Below are positions 8,056 through 14,535 of a stretch of DNA of 14,535 nt, piece by piece. The notes under the pieces are model-generated. The model searched no databases and was not told where the DNA came from. It worked only from the letters and a program-made list of their open reading frames with translations. Origin of the DNA: CAUZJO01 sp963580245 (GTDB lineage: Bacteria; Sumerlaeota; Sumerlaeia; MVZB01); assembly GCA_963580245.1 (NCBI GenBank), contig CAUZJO010000119.1, positions 1-14,535 of the forward strand, read 5' to 3'. Each line of letters opens with the position of its first letter. Within the stretch, counting starts at the first letter, position 1. Both the position numbers and the translations under genes were made by a program.

Positions 8056-8550
8056 TCAGGTTGCTCGGATCAGGGTGTTCGGAACCCATACCACTTCGGG
8101 GTGGATGCCTGCGTCGCTGAACAGGGTGCTGACCGGGCATCGATCCTCGACCCGTTCCTGCAGTTCGCGGAAGCGCACCGCCGGCTCTTCCGATTGCATT
8201 TCTACTTCGATGTGCGCCTTGGCCACCCGGGGCGTGGGTTCGGGAAAACGTTTGCCAACCCGAAACACGATATCGGTCTCGGCGACGACTTGCAGGGATC
8301 GAAATCCGAATCCCATGGCCTCGGTCACCTTGACAATCAAAATCGCCTGGCAAGTGGCCAGACTGAGGGTCAGGTGCTCAAGCGGCGAAGGGCCCTGATC
8401 GGTTCCGCCAGCGAGTTCGGGCTCGTCAGCGATCAAGGTTTCAAAATCCCGCACGCGACCGTCCAACCGGCACTCGTCCCGATGGATGGCAACGGCCACT
8501 CGATTTCCGCGCGGCGACTTGGCGGGGGGACGGTCAGTTCTTCGTACCAT
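8056..8550 (-). CDS. OsmC/Ohr family protein
   Basis: This small cytoplasmic protein belongs to the OsmC/Ohr superfamily, thiol peroxidases that reduce organic hydroperoxides with a cysteine pair. The family pattern is clear: GGTDQGPSPLEHLTLSLATC places the first cysteine (C77 counting from 8580), and RCPVSTLF gives the second (C148). Both catalytic cysteines are present. Three in-frame ATGs exist at 8580, 8565 and 8550. The last two come from a 15-base tandem duplication, and the third has the best, though weak, upstream purine tract (CGAAGAAAC), giving 164 residues. It lies opposite to its neighbours, three bases from livF at its 3' end and a few tens of bases from the divergent hyuA-like gene. 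It may handle peroxide stress or serve an unrelated OsmC function. Confidence in the family is high and in the role low. Confidence 0.85.
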   Translation of the reverse strand: MVRRTDRPPAKSPRGNRVAVAIHRDECRLDGRVRDFETLIADEPELAGGTDQGPSPLEHLTLSLATCQAILIVKVTEAMGFGFRSLQVVAETDIVFRVGKRFPEPTPRVAKAHIEVEMQSEEPAVRFRELQERVEDRCPVSTLFSDAGIHPEVVWVPNTLIRAT

Positions 8551-8568
8551 GTTTCTTCGTACCATGTT
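8538..8568. repeat. 15-bp tandem direct repeat at the OsmC start
   Basis: TTCTTCGTACCATGTT occurs at 8538-8553 and again at 8553-8568, so two perfect copies repeat with a 15-base period. Read on the minus strand, the repeat encodes NMVRR twice at the OsmC N-terminus and supplies two alternative ATG codons. It sits in the very short divergent gap next to the second hyuA-like gene, so it could equally be a direct-repeat binding site. Confidence 0.8.
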
Positions 8569-8606
8569 ATGAATAACCATAAAAAGAAAAGGTGAATCTG
8601 GGAGAC

Positions 8607-10706
8607 ATGTTTACCATAGCAGCGGACATTGGGGGAACCTTTACCGACGTCGTCGTCATTGATGAACGGAACGGTGGTTTGAACGTAGGAAAAGCGTTAA
8701 CGACGCCCGACGACTTGCAAAGTGGCGTTATGGACGGCCTTTCTCTGGCGGCCCGGGAAATGGGCCGCCAAGTCGATGATCTGCTGGGCGATACCCGACG
8801 CTTCGTCCATGCCACCACTCTGTCGAGCAACGCTGTCTTCGCTTATTCCGGCGCTACCACGGCAGTGCTCACCAGCGCCGGGTTTGAGGACACCCTGATG
8901 ATCATGCGGGCGACCGGTCGGGTTGCCGGTCTCAGCGTCTTCGAACGCCACCACTATCGCAAGACCCAAAAACCCAGGCCGCTGGTTGACGAGCGGGGCA
9001 TCTTCGGGGTTGCCGAACGGGTTGATTCCCAGGGTCGGGTGGTGCAGCCCTTGGAGGAAGACCGGGTGCGGTCCATCGCCGAGATATTGCGCCAGCGCGG
9101 TATCCAGGCGGTTGCGGTGGCGTTTCTGTTTTCTCACATGAACCCGGATCACGAGGAGCGGGTCGGCGAGATTTTGCGCGACGAGTTGCCCGGCGTCTAT
9201 ATCGCCCTTTCCAGCCGTGTGGCGCGGGTGATGGGCGAGTACGAGCGAAGCGCCACGGCGCTTTTCGATGCCTATGTCGGGCCGGTTATCGAGGGTTATC
9301 TCAGCCGTCTTCAGGAAACGTTGCAAGAGGCCGGATACCGGCGCGACATCCTGATCGTTCAGGCCAATGGCGGGGTCGCCATGGCGGCCCAATCGGTACC
9401 TGTATTCACCATCGAATCGGGGCCGGCGGCGGGCATCGTGGGAAGCGCGCATTTGGCGAAACGGCTCGGCCATTCCGACGTCATCGCGACCGATGTAGGA
9501 GGCACCACGTTTAAGGTGGCGATCATCGAGGGCGGTCGTTGGCGGTATGCTCGTGAGACCGTGCTCAACCAATACCAACTTCGCTTGCCAATGATCGACG
9601 TAACCTCCATCGGGGCCGGCGGCGGTTCCATCGCCTGGGCTGACGGTCAACGCCTTCGGATCGGACCGGAAAGCGCCGCCGCCGATCCCGGCCCGGCATG
9701 CTATGACCTGGGTGGCGACCGACCGACGGTGACCGATGCCGACGTGGTGCTCGGATATATCGCGCCGGACAATTTTTTGTGGGGACGTATGAAGCTGAAT
9801 GCGGATTTGGCAGCAGATGCCATCCAGAAGCATGTCGCCGACCCCTTGTACGGTGGCGACACGCTGGCCGCCGCCGCCGGTATCCGTCGGGTCACCGACA
9901 GCCAAATGGCCGACCTGATTCGGAAGACGACACTGGAACGGGGCCACGATCCACGGCGATTTACAATGATGGCCTATGGGGGTTCGGGTCCGACCCATGC
10001 TGCTTCATACGGCGCCGAAGTCGGGGTTAGCGAGATCATCATACCGTTGTTCGCCTCCGTCTTATCCGCCTACGGTGCCGCGCGGACCGATGTCCGCTTC
10101 AGCCTGCAGATCTCGGATCCGTTGGTACTGCCGGTCGAAGCGGCGCGCGTTGAGGCGATCTTTGCCCGACTTGAGCAGCAAGGGGCGGCTCGGCTGGAGG
10201 ATGCACACACGCCACACGAGCGGCAGCGTTTCCAGCGCTGGGTTGAGGCTCGCTACCGCCGCCAAGTCCACACCGTTCGCGTCGAGGCCCCTAAAGAGGT
10301 GGATGAGGCGGGTCTGAGGGCATTGGCGGATGGTTTCGAAAGCGAATACGAACGCTTGTTCGGCGCTGGTTCGGCTCTTCGCGAAGCAGGAATCGAACTG
10401 ATTACCTTTTCCATTGACGCGATTGGCCTGGTTGACATCCCTGACGAGTCTGGGGCTGGAGCCCATGGCCCGGCGGTCCCGCGATCGCATCGTCCGGCCT
10501 ATTGCCCGCACCGGCGGAAAATGGTGCGGACGCCGGTATACGATGGCACCGCCATAGGCCAAGGTGCTGAATTTACCGGTCCTGCCCTCATTGAGCATCC
10601 CGGAACCACCATCGTCGTCCTCACCGGCCAACGAGCCCGGGTCGACGATTATCAGCATCTTCATATTTTCACCGACGATCCGGCAGTGGACGAAATCGAT
10701 GGTTGA
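8607..10706 (+). CDS. Hydantoinase A/oxoprolinase family subunit, possibly carboxylase beta-like
   Basis: This is a second HyuA-type ATP-using subunit, 699 residues from the ATG. The phosphate loop is DIGGTFTD (residues 7-14), the second ATP motif is DVGGTTFK (296-303), then GAGGGS (336-341), a block containing AADPGPACYDLGGDRPTVTD, and GGSGPTHA (458-465). All positions expected for ATP binding are intact. The family phosphorylates a carbonyl or, in acetone and acetophenone carboxylases, helps activate ketone and bicarbonate. The sequence differs widely from the left-hand HyuA outside these motifs, so the two are not a recent duplication. A GTG at 8592 would add five residues. The ATG at 8607, preceded closely by GGGAG, gives the usual short N-terminus. 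The 3' end overlaps the next gene by eight bases. The partner gene's zinc-like domain makes a carboxylase function plausible. Confidence 0.93.
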   Translation: MFTIAADIGGTFTDVVVIDERNGGLNVGKALTTPDDLQSGVMDGLSLAAREMGRQVDDLLGDTRRFVHATTLSSNAVFAYSGATTAVLTSAGFEDTLMIMRATGRVAGLSVFERHHYRKTQKPRPLVDERGIFGVAERVDSQGRVVQPLEEDRVRSIAEILRQRGIQAVAVAFLFSHMNPDHEERVGEILRDELPGVYIALSSRVARVMGEYERSATALFDAYVGPVIEGYLSRLQETLQEAGYRRDILIVQANGGVAMAAQSVPVFTIESGPAAGIVGSAHLAKRLGHSDVIATDVGGTTFKVAIIEGGRWRYARETVLNQYQLRLPMIDVTSIGAGGGSIAWADGQRLRIGPESAAADPGPACYDLGGDRPTVTDADVVLGYIAPDNFLWGRMKLNADLAADAIQKHVADPLYGGDTLAAAAGIRRVTDSQMADLIRKTTLERGHDPRRFTMMAYGGSGPTHAASYGAEVGVSEIIIPLFASVLSAYGAARTDVRFSLQISDPLVLPVEAARVEAIFARLEQQGAARLEDAHTPHERQRFQRWVEARYRRQVHTVRVEAPKEVDEAGLRALADGFESEYERLFGAGSALREAGIELITFSIDAIGLVDIPDESGAGAHGPAVPRSHRPAYCPHRRKMVRTPVYDGTAIGQGAEFTGPALIEHPGTTIVVLTGQRARVDDYQHLHIFTDDPAVDEIDG

Positions 10707-12879
10707 TCTGCGAAACCAGGAACTGGACCCGGCGGATTTCGAGGTTCTGTATCATCGGATGCTGAGCATTACCGAGGAAATGGGCATCCAATACATGCGT
10801 TGCTCGGGCTCCAACGTACTGATCACCGGCAACGATGCGGCAACGACAATTATGATGGATGATGGGGCGCTGGTGTCGATGGGCCCCTATATCGTCACCC
10901 AGGGCAACGTCCTGCCGCTCATCGTCGATAGCACCCAGCGCGCTTTCGCCGATCCCGGCGCCATCCGCGAAGGGGATGCGTTTATCTGCAATGACCCTTA
11001 CTTGGGCGCCATTCACCAACCCGATTTCGCCACCGTAGCGCCGGTCCACCATAAGGGCGAATTGGTCGCGTGGATGGGCGTGTCCGGCCATCAATTGGAT
11101 ACCGGCGGCATGGACCCGGGTGGCTTCTCGGTCGGCGCCGTCGATGTATACCAGGAAGGGCTGAGGATGCCGCCGGTGCGCATCATCGAGGGCCATCAGG
11201 TGCGCGAGGATATCTTGGCGATGATTCTCAATCAGGTCCGTGATCCCCTTGTCGCCCTAGACATTCGAGGTCAGTTCGCAGCCCTCAACGCCGGGCGCCG
11301 GCGTTTCGTTGCGTTGATCGAGGAATGGGGTGTCGATGCGGTCAAGGCGGTGATGAACCGTTCAATTTCGCACGCCCGGGAAAAGTTGCGCGCCCGGCTT
11401 CAAGAGCTTCCCGACGGCCGTTGGCGCGAGGTCCAGTACATCGATCACGACGGGCACGAGCCGCTAATTTTTAAGATCGTCTGTACCCTGGAAAAACGGG
11501 GTGACGAACTGTCGTTCGATTTTTCCGGCACCTCTGCACAGGCCCGTGGCCTGATCAACTGCACCTATTCGGGCCTCCAGGCCGCCGTCCTGTCGGCCGT
11601 CTATATCAACCTTTGCTGGGATATCCCCTGGAACCGGGGGATTCTTGATTGCATCCGTATCTCAAGCCCAGGCGGCACCGTTAACGACTGCGAATATCCG
11701 GCCCCCTGCGCGATGGCGACCATCTCGGGGGTGATCGTCACCATCGATGCCGCGTGGCGTTGCCTTTCCCACATGCTTCTGGCCAGCGAAAAGTATCGCG
11801 AAGAAACGATGGCGGTGTGGTCCGGCACTTCGATGGCGCCAATTATCTCAGGCACCAGCCAGCACGGTTTTCCTTTCGCCGCCACCGAGATGAGCCACTT
11901 TGGGGGCGGTTCCGGCGCCCGAACCTACGCCGACGGCGTCGATACCGGTGGCATCGTTTTCAACACGACCCCCAACATGCCCAATATCGAGGATCAGGAG
12001 TCCGAATATCCGTTGCTCTATCTGTTCCGCCGGCACCTCACGGATTCCGGTGGTCCAGGCCAGTTTCGCGGCGGCATGTCCGGCGAATTGGCCTATACGG
12101 TGCATGGCTCGCCGAAGGACGATGTGGAAGGTCTGTTTGCCGGAACCGGGGCGGAAATGCCCAACGCCATTGGATTGGCCGGCGGCCTGCCGGGCTCCTC
12201 TATCCGCGCCGTTCAATTCACTGACAGCGATATCCTGGCCCGCATGGCGGCGGGCGAATCCGCCGCCAATGGCCTGGACGCGATCCCCGGCCACCGTGAG
12301 TTCCTGCCTTGCAAGCATCGGCGCACGCCGATCATCCAGGGTGACGTTTGGTACCACAATTGGCAGGGCGGCGGCGGTTACGGCGATCCGTTGTTGCGAA
12401 ACCCCGCCGCCGTCGCCGCCGATGTCGCCCGGGGCTGCGTCTCGGAGCAATCGGCGCTTAACATCTATGGCGTCGTTCCTGATGATGACCAAGCCACCGA
12501 ACGCCACCGCGACGCCCTGCGCAAGGAGAGATTGGCACAGGCGGTCAAGCCCGATCCCGGCGATGCGCGGATTACCTTCGCCGGCAACGGAAAGTTACGC
12601 TACGGCGACGTTCTCCGCGTCGATTTTGACGCGGATGAGGTTCTTTGCTACCACTGCGGCCACCGTCACTGTGGCCCCAGCGAAAACCTTCTTGAGCATC
12701 TAGGGGAGGTGCTTTCCCCACTCACCGCGGCCGGTCCGGTCCGGGGCGAGGATTATGATAGCGGCCGCTTTCATATCCGCATGCTTTGCTGTCTCGGTTG
12801 CGGTGTCCTGGTAGACGTACAGGTTGCAAGGCTGAAGGCGCCGCGCGGCTACATGCAATTCGGCCCCAACCTTGGATAA
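10699..12879 (+). CDS. Hydantoinase B-type subunit fused to a C-terminal CxxC (acetone-carboxylase-gamma-like) domain
   Basis: This HyuB-type catalytic subunit has 726 residues, about 130 more than usual. The HyuB core spans roughly 1-597, with NDPYLGAIHQPD (98-109), GHQLDTGG (130-137) and the typical end block GGGGYGDP (557-564) leading to ARGCVSEQSALNIYGV. The remaining part contains CYHC (650-653), a nearby C658, and CLGC (698-701), a four-cysteine arrangement suited to zinc. It resembles the small gamma subunit of acetone/acetophenone carboxylases, which is normally a separate protein. The active-site motifs differ from the left-hand HyuB (GAIHQPD against GGSHLPD, GHQLD against AHHAD). 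The ATG at 10699 overlaps the preceding stop region by eight bases. The frame is open back to 10564, but that extension lies within hyuA coding DNA. It may be a carboxylase alpha/gamma fusion. Substrate unknown. Confidence 0.9.
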   Translation: MVDLRNQELDPADFEVLYHRMLSITEEMGIQYMRCSGSNVLITGNDAATTIMMDDGALVSMGPYIVTQGNVLPLIVDSTQRAFADPGAIREGDAFICNDPYLGAIHQPDFATVAPVHHKGELVAWMGVSGHQLDTGGMDPGGFSVGAVDVYQEGLRMPPVRIIEGHQVREDILAMILNQVRDPLVALDIRGQFAALNAGRRRFVALIEEWGVDAVKAVMNRSISHAREKLRARLQELPDGRWREVQYIDHDGHEPLIFKIVCTLEKRGDELSFDFSGTSAQARGLINCTYSGLQAAVLSAVYINLCWDIPWNRGILDCIRISSPGGTVNDCEYPAPCAMATISGVIVTIDAAWRCLSHMLLASEKYREETMAVWSGTSMAPIISGTSQHGFPFAATEMSHFGGGSGARTYADGVDTGGIVFNTTPNMPNIEDQESEYPLLYLFRRHLTDSGGPGQFRGGMSGELAYTVHGSPKDDVEGLFAGTGAEMPNAIGLAGGLPGSSIRAVQFTDSDILARMAAGESAANGLDAIPGHREFLPCKHRRTPIIQGDVWYHNWQGGGGYGDPLLRNPAAVAADVARGCVSEQSALNIYGVVPDDDQATERHRDALRKERLAQAVKPDPGDARITFAGNGKLRYGDVLRVDFDADEVLCYHCGHRHCGPSENLLEHLGEVLSPLTAAGPVRGEDYDSGRFHIRMLCCLGCGVLVDVQVARLKAPRGYMQFGPNLG

Positions 12880-12890
12880 GGAATATCTCC

Positions 12891-13748
12891 ATGAAATTAA
12901 TCCGTTTTTCGCCCTCCGATAACGAGACTCCCCGCCCCGGCCTGTGGGTCAATGATACGATCCACGATCTCAGCGGGTGGTTTGCCTCGGTCGCCGATTT
13001 TCTTGCTGAGCATCCGGAAGGTTGGCTGCCGGAGGACGTAGAGGTCGATGGATTGCCGACATTTTCGCGGTCGTCGGTCCACCTTTTGGCGCCGATTGAC
13101 GACGGCGCCCGGGTGTTCGCGGTTGCGATCAATTACAAGAAGCATGCCGAAGAGTCGGACCTGGAAGTACCGTCCCAACCGATTATCTTCGACAAGCCGA
13201 CGACTTCCCTTGTCGGCCCCGGGGAGCCCATCGTCATCCCTGCGGTGACACGCGAACTCGATTACGAAGGGGAGTTGGGTGTGGTTATTGGCCGCGAGGC
13301 ACGACAAGTGGCGAAGGCCGACGTCCCCCATTATGTTGCCGGTCTGACCATCGTCAACGACACCACCGCCCGCGATTTGCAATGGGTCGATCTAGGTAAG
13401 CACCACATCGTCGATTGGTTGTCATCCAAGTGCCTGGACCGCACGTCGCCCTTGGGTCCGGCCATCACCAGCGCCAAGGTGGCCGGTGATCCTCACCAAC
13501 TTAAGTTGACCACCCACCTTAACGAAACCATCATGCAGGACAGCAATACCTCGCTCATGGTGTTCTCCGTCTGGGACTTAATCGAATTTCTTAGTGCCCG
13601 GGTTACGCTTCTGCCGGGTGACGTTCTGGCCACCGGCACGCCCTTCGGGGTTGGCAGCACCCAAAAAGTGTTTCTCAAACCGGGCGACACGGTTCGGGTC
13701 GAAGTCGAAAATGTAGGGGTCCTGGAAAACCAGGTGGAAGCCGGTTAA
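12891..13748 (+). CDS. Fumarylacetoacetate hydrolase (FAH) family protein
   Basis: This soluble FAH-superfamily enzyme has 285 residues. Members hydrolyse C-C bonds of acylpyruvates and related diketo acids, or decarboxylate/isomerise oxo acids, using a divalent metal. The metal site is visible: E126 and E128 in LDYEGELGVVIG and D157 in NDTTARDLQ. Also present are AINYKKHAEE with H85, the lysine region SSKCLD (K180), and TGTPFGVG near the C-terminus. An N-terminal domain of about 65 residues precedes the catalytic fold, as in the two-domain acylpyruvase type. The start is ATG 12891 with AAGGA eight bases upstream. The open frame extends back to 12786, but that part lies within the previous gene. 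It follows the HyuB-like fusion gene by 11 bases, so it is the last gene of the operon and probably acts on the product of the HyuA/HyuB enzyme. Substrate unknown. Confidence 0.92.
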   Translation: MKLIRFSPSDNETPRPGLWVNDTIHDLSGWFASVADFLAEHPEGWLPEDVEVDGLPTFSRSSVHLLAPIDDGARVFAVAINYKKHAEESDLEVPSQPIIFDKPTTSLVGPGEPIVIPAVTRELDYEGELGVVIGREARQVAKADVPHYVAGLTIVNDTTARDLQWVDLGKHHIVDWLSSKCLDRTSPLGPAITSAKVAGDPHQLKLTTHLNETIMQDSNTSLMVFSVWDLIEFLSARVTLLPGDVLATGTPFGVGSTQKVFLKPGDTVRVEVENVGVLENQVEAG

Positions 13749-13807
13749 GGGTTTTGCGTTCGCGTTTCTCATCCGTCACGTCACTCGGGTAGCGAAGGTT
13801 ACTGCGA

Positions 13808-14101
13808 TCATAGGAACCACGGTTTTCTGATGACCATATCGATCTTAATCTTCCATTCACCAACGTATTTGCCCCCACTGGGATAGGTCAGGGTGCCTTG
13901 TCCGTGCCTTTTGTTATCCTTCCATTCACCAACGTATTTGCTCCCACCGGCAAAGGTAACGGTGCCAAAACAATCAGTCCAAGACGCAAAAGTTGAAATA
14001 GATTTTGTAGGACTGCCTGGACAAGGAGGCAAACTCCACCCATCCGTTGAGGACAACAACAGGAGTACAAACCCCATCAGAACTGGCAGCAGACGGTTCA
14101 T
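13808..14101 (-). CDS. Small secreted MORN-repeat protein, apparently frameshifted
   Basis: This 97-residue protein opens with a signal-peptide-like stretch (MNRLLPVLMGFVLLLL, cleavage near residue 23) followed by a Cys-containing segment. It then carries MORN repeats: KYVGEWKDNKRHGQGTLTY (55-73) and KYVGEWK (78-84). The repeats are also visible in DNA as near-identical blocks exactly 69 bases (23 codons) apart. After the second EWK the sequence leaves the pattern (IKIDMVIRKPWFL). Adding one base at that point gives a frame reading D-stop-D-R-Y-G-H-Q, which resembles DNKRHGQ of the first repeat, so a deletion probably truncated a longer protein. MORN proteins of this type usually have many repeats, and their function in bacteria is uncertain. 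No good ribosome-binding site is seen. It may be a decaying gene. Confidence 0.6.
   Translation of the reverse strand: MNRLLPVLMGFVLLLLSSTDGWSLPPCPGSPTKSISTFASWTDCFGTVTFAGGSKYVGEWKDNKRHGQGTLTYPSGGKYVGEWKIKIDMVIRKPWFL
13851..13941. repeat. 69-bp-spaced direct repeat underlying MORN units
   Basis: TTCCATTCACCAACGTATTTG, shown here without its last bases, begins at 13851 and again at 13920. That spacing is 69 bases, or 23 codons. The copies stay alike for a few bases beyond, with one C/T difference. The spacing equals the MORN repeat length and supports a coding origin on the minus strand. Confidence 0.8.
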
Positions 14102-14180
14102 TCCGTGATGATGACAGAAAGTGGGGAAGAATTGAAGTTAGTTGGTGGGTGGGTAGTCTGCCAGGGGTTTAGGGAGGGGT

Positions 14181-14390
14181 TCAAACCCGGGTGACGGCGG
14201 TTTCTAACCACTTCGACCAGAACTCTATCGCCCGTTGCTTTTCCGACAGGTAATTCCACCGATCATAGTACACGCTGCCGACGTCCGTCATGGTGTGCCC
14301 TCGCAACCACTTAAGGCGGTGTTGTGAGGAAAGCAGATACTTGTGTACGAAATCGTTGTGATCGTGCCCCCGCAACCACCGAGAGTTGAC
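14181..14390 (-). pseudogene. Fragment of a tyrosine recombinase (phage integrase) C-terminus
   Basis: The minus-strand frame ends with GSVYYDRWNYLSEKQRAIEF followed by WSKWLE, which strongly resembles the last helix of phage-type integrases, where YDR-x2-YL-x-EK leads to a W and a final LE. It also contains WLRGHTMTD, matching the region just before the catalytic tyrosine. Y of YYDR would be the catalytic residue in a complete enzyme. Upstream the frame is closed by a TAA just beyond 14390, so the catalytic core with its Arg and His residues is missing. A second WLRGH occurs 23 codons earlier, encoded by a 16-base repeat (15 of 16 identical). This is best read as a remnant of a lost mobile element. 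Identification rests on motif recall by eye, without database support. Confidence 0.6.
14295..14379. repeat. 16-bp imperfect direct repeat inside the integrase fragment
   Basis: GTGCCCTCGCAACCAC (14295-14310) and GTGCCCCCGCAACCAC (14364-14379) differ at one base and lie 69 bases apart, in frame. Both encode WLRGH on the minus strand. This suggests a small internal duplication or recombination within the decayed gene. Confidence 0.7.
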
Positions 14391-14535
14391 GCCCTGGTTT
14401 TATTGAGCCGGGGCGTTTTGCATTTGGGTTGACGTTATCACAAAAGTCGAGAATGGCGGCGAGATCGCCGTGGAGTTCAAGATGCGATTCTAATGGTTTG
14501 CGTAATTTACCAAGATGGCCTTTGAGCACATGATA
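14391..14535 (-). other. Window edge, partial unidentified open frame
   Basis: A minus-strand frame is open from the right edge and continues to a stop at 14311, passing through the integrase remnant in another frame. It contains LRKPLESHLELHGDLAAILD and later NPNAKRPG, and I recognise no family. The leading part looks protein-like, while the end overlapping the remnant does not. It may be the tail of a broken gene whose start lies outside the window. Between 14102 and 14180 I see no gene or RNA. Confidence 0.2.

Noticed and set aside
8053..8595. A 180-codon plus-strand open frame starting right after the livF stop
   Set aside because: It is fully antisense to the OsmC gene, whose cysteine motifs and family pattern are clear on the minus strand. 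The plus-strand translation shows no recognisable domain.
8697..9998. A 433-codon minus-strand open frame
   Set aside because: It lies entirely opposite the second hyuA-like gene, whose family motifs are intact. Long antisense frames are common in GC-rich coding DNA.
10564..10698. N-terminal extension of the HyuB-like protein
   Set aside because: It is the alternative frame of the hyuA-like 3' end, low in complexity (Ser/Pro-rich), and absent from the usual HyuB opening.
11848..12507. A 219-codon minus-strand open frame
   Set aside because: It is antisense to the HyuB-like fusion gene and shows no family features.
12786..12890. N-terminal extension of the FAH-family protein
   Set aside because: It overlaps the Cys-rich end of the preceding gene. 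The ATG at 12891 has a good ribosome-binding site and a typical MKLIRF opening.
14168..14195. GGTTCAAACCCGGG resembling a tRNA T-arm, a possible attachment site beside the integrase fragment
   Set aside because: The flanking bases do not form the five-pair T-stem on either strand, and no acceptor, D or anticodon arms are visible nearby.
1..14535. CRISPR arrays, rRNA or tRNA genes, complete insertion sequences
   Set aside because: No regularly spaced repeats beyond the two-copy repeats listed, no recognisable RNA gene and no intact transposase were seen by eye.

Overview
The window is GC-rich, densely coded bacterial DNA. Long Liv-type ABC transporter operons and clustered hydantoinase/oxoprolinase (HyuA/HyuB) genes, together with GTG starts and ATGA stop/start overlaps, suggest an alphaproteobacterium, perhaps of the Rhodospirillales type. 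This placement is an inference from gene style only.

Left (1-2953, minus strand): an operon of hyuA-like then hyuB-like genes. The two overlap by four bases, and hyuB runs off the left edge. They encode an ATP-dependent hydantoinase/oxoprolinase-type enzyme. A non-coding, relatively AT-rich divergent region (2954-3344) separates this operon from the next and holds candidate promoter and operator sequences.

Centre (3345-8052, plus strand): a complete five-gene branched-chain-amino-acid-type (Liv/HAAT) ABC importer in the order substrate-binding protein, permease, permease, ATPase, ATPase. A strong hairpin lies between the binding-protein gene and the first permease. An OsmC-family gene follows on the minus strand, packed tail-to-tail against the last ATPase gene.

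Right (8607-13748, plus strand): a second hyuA-like gene, a hyuB-like gene that carries an extra C-terminal domain with two CxxC pairs, and a fumarylacetoacetate-hydrolase (FAH) family gene. The extra domain resembles the small zinc subunit of acetone/acetophenone-type carboxylases. This raises the possibility that the right-hand set is a ketone carboxylase-like system with a downstream C-C bond hydrolase, while the left-hand pair is a more ordinary hydantoinase-type enzyme. The transporter would import the substrate for one or both. No regulator gene is visible.

Far right (13749-14535): a lower-GC, decayed-looking segment. It holds a short secreted MORN-repeat protein on the minus strand that appears frameshifted after its second repeat, and a fragment matching the C-terminus of a phage-type tyrosine recombinase. 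This looks like the edge of an old mobile or accessory region.
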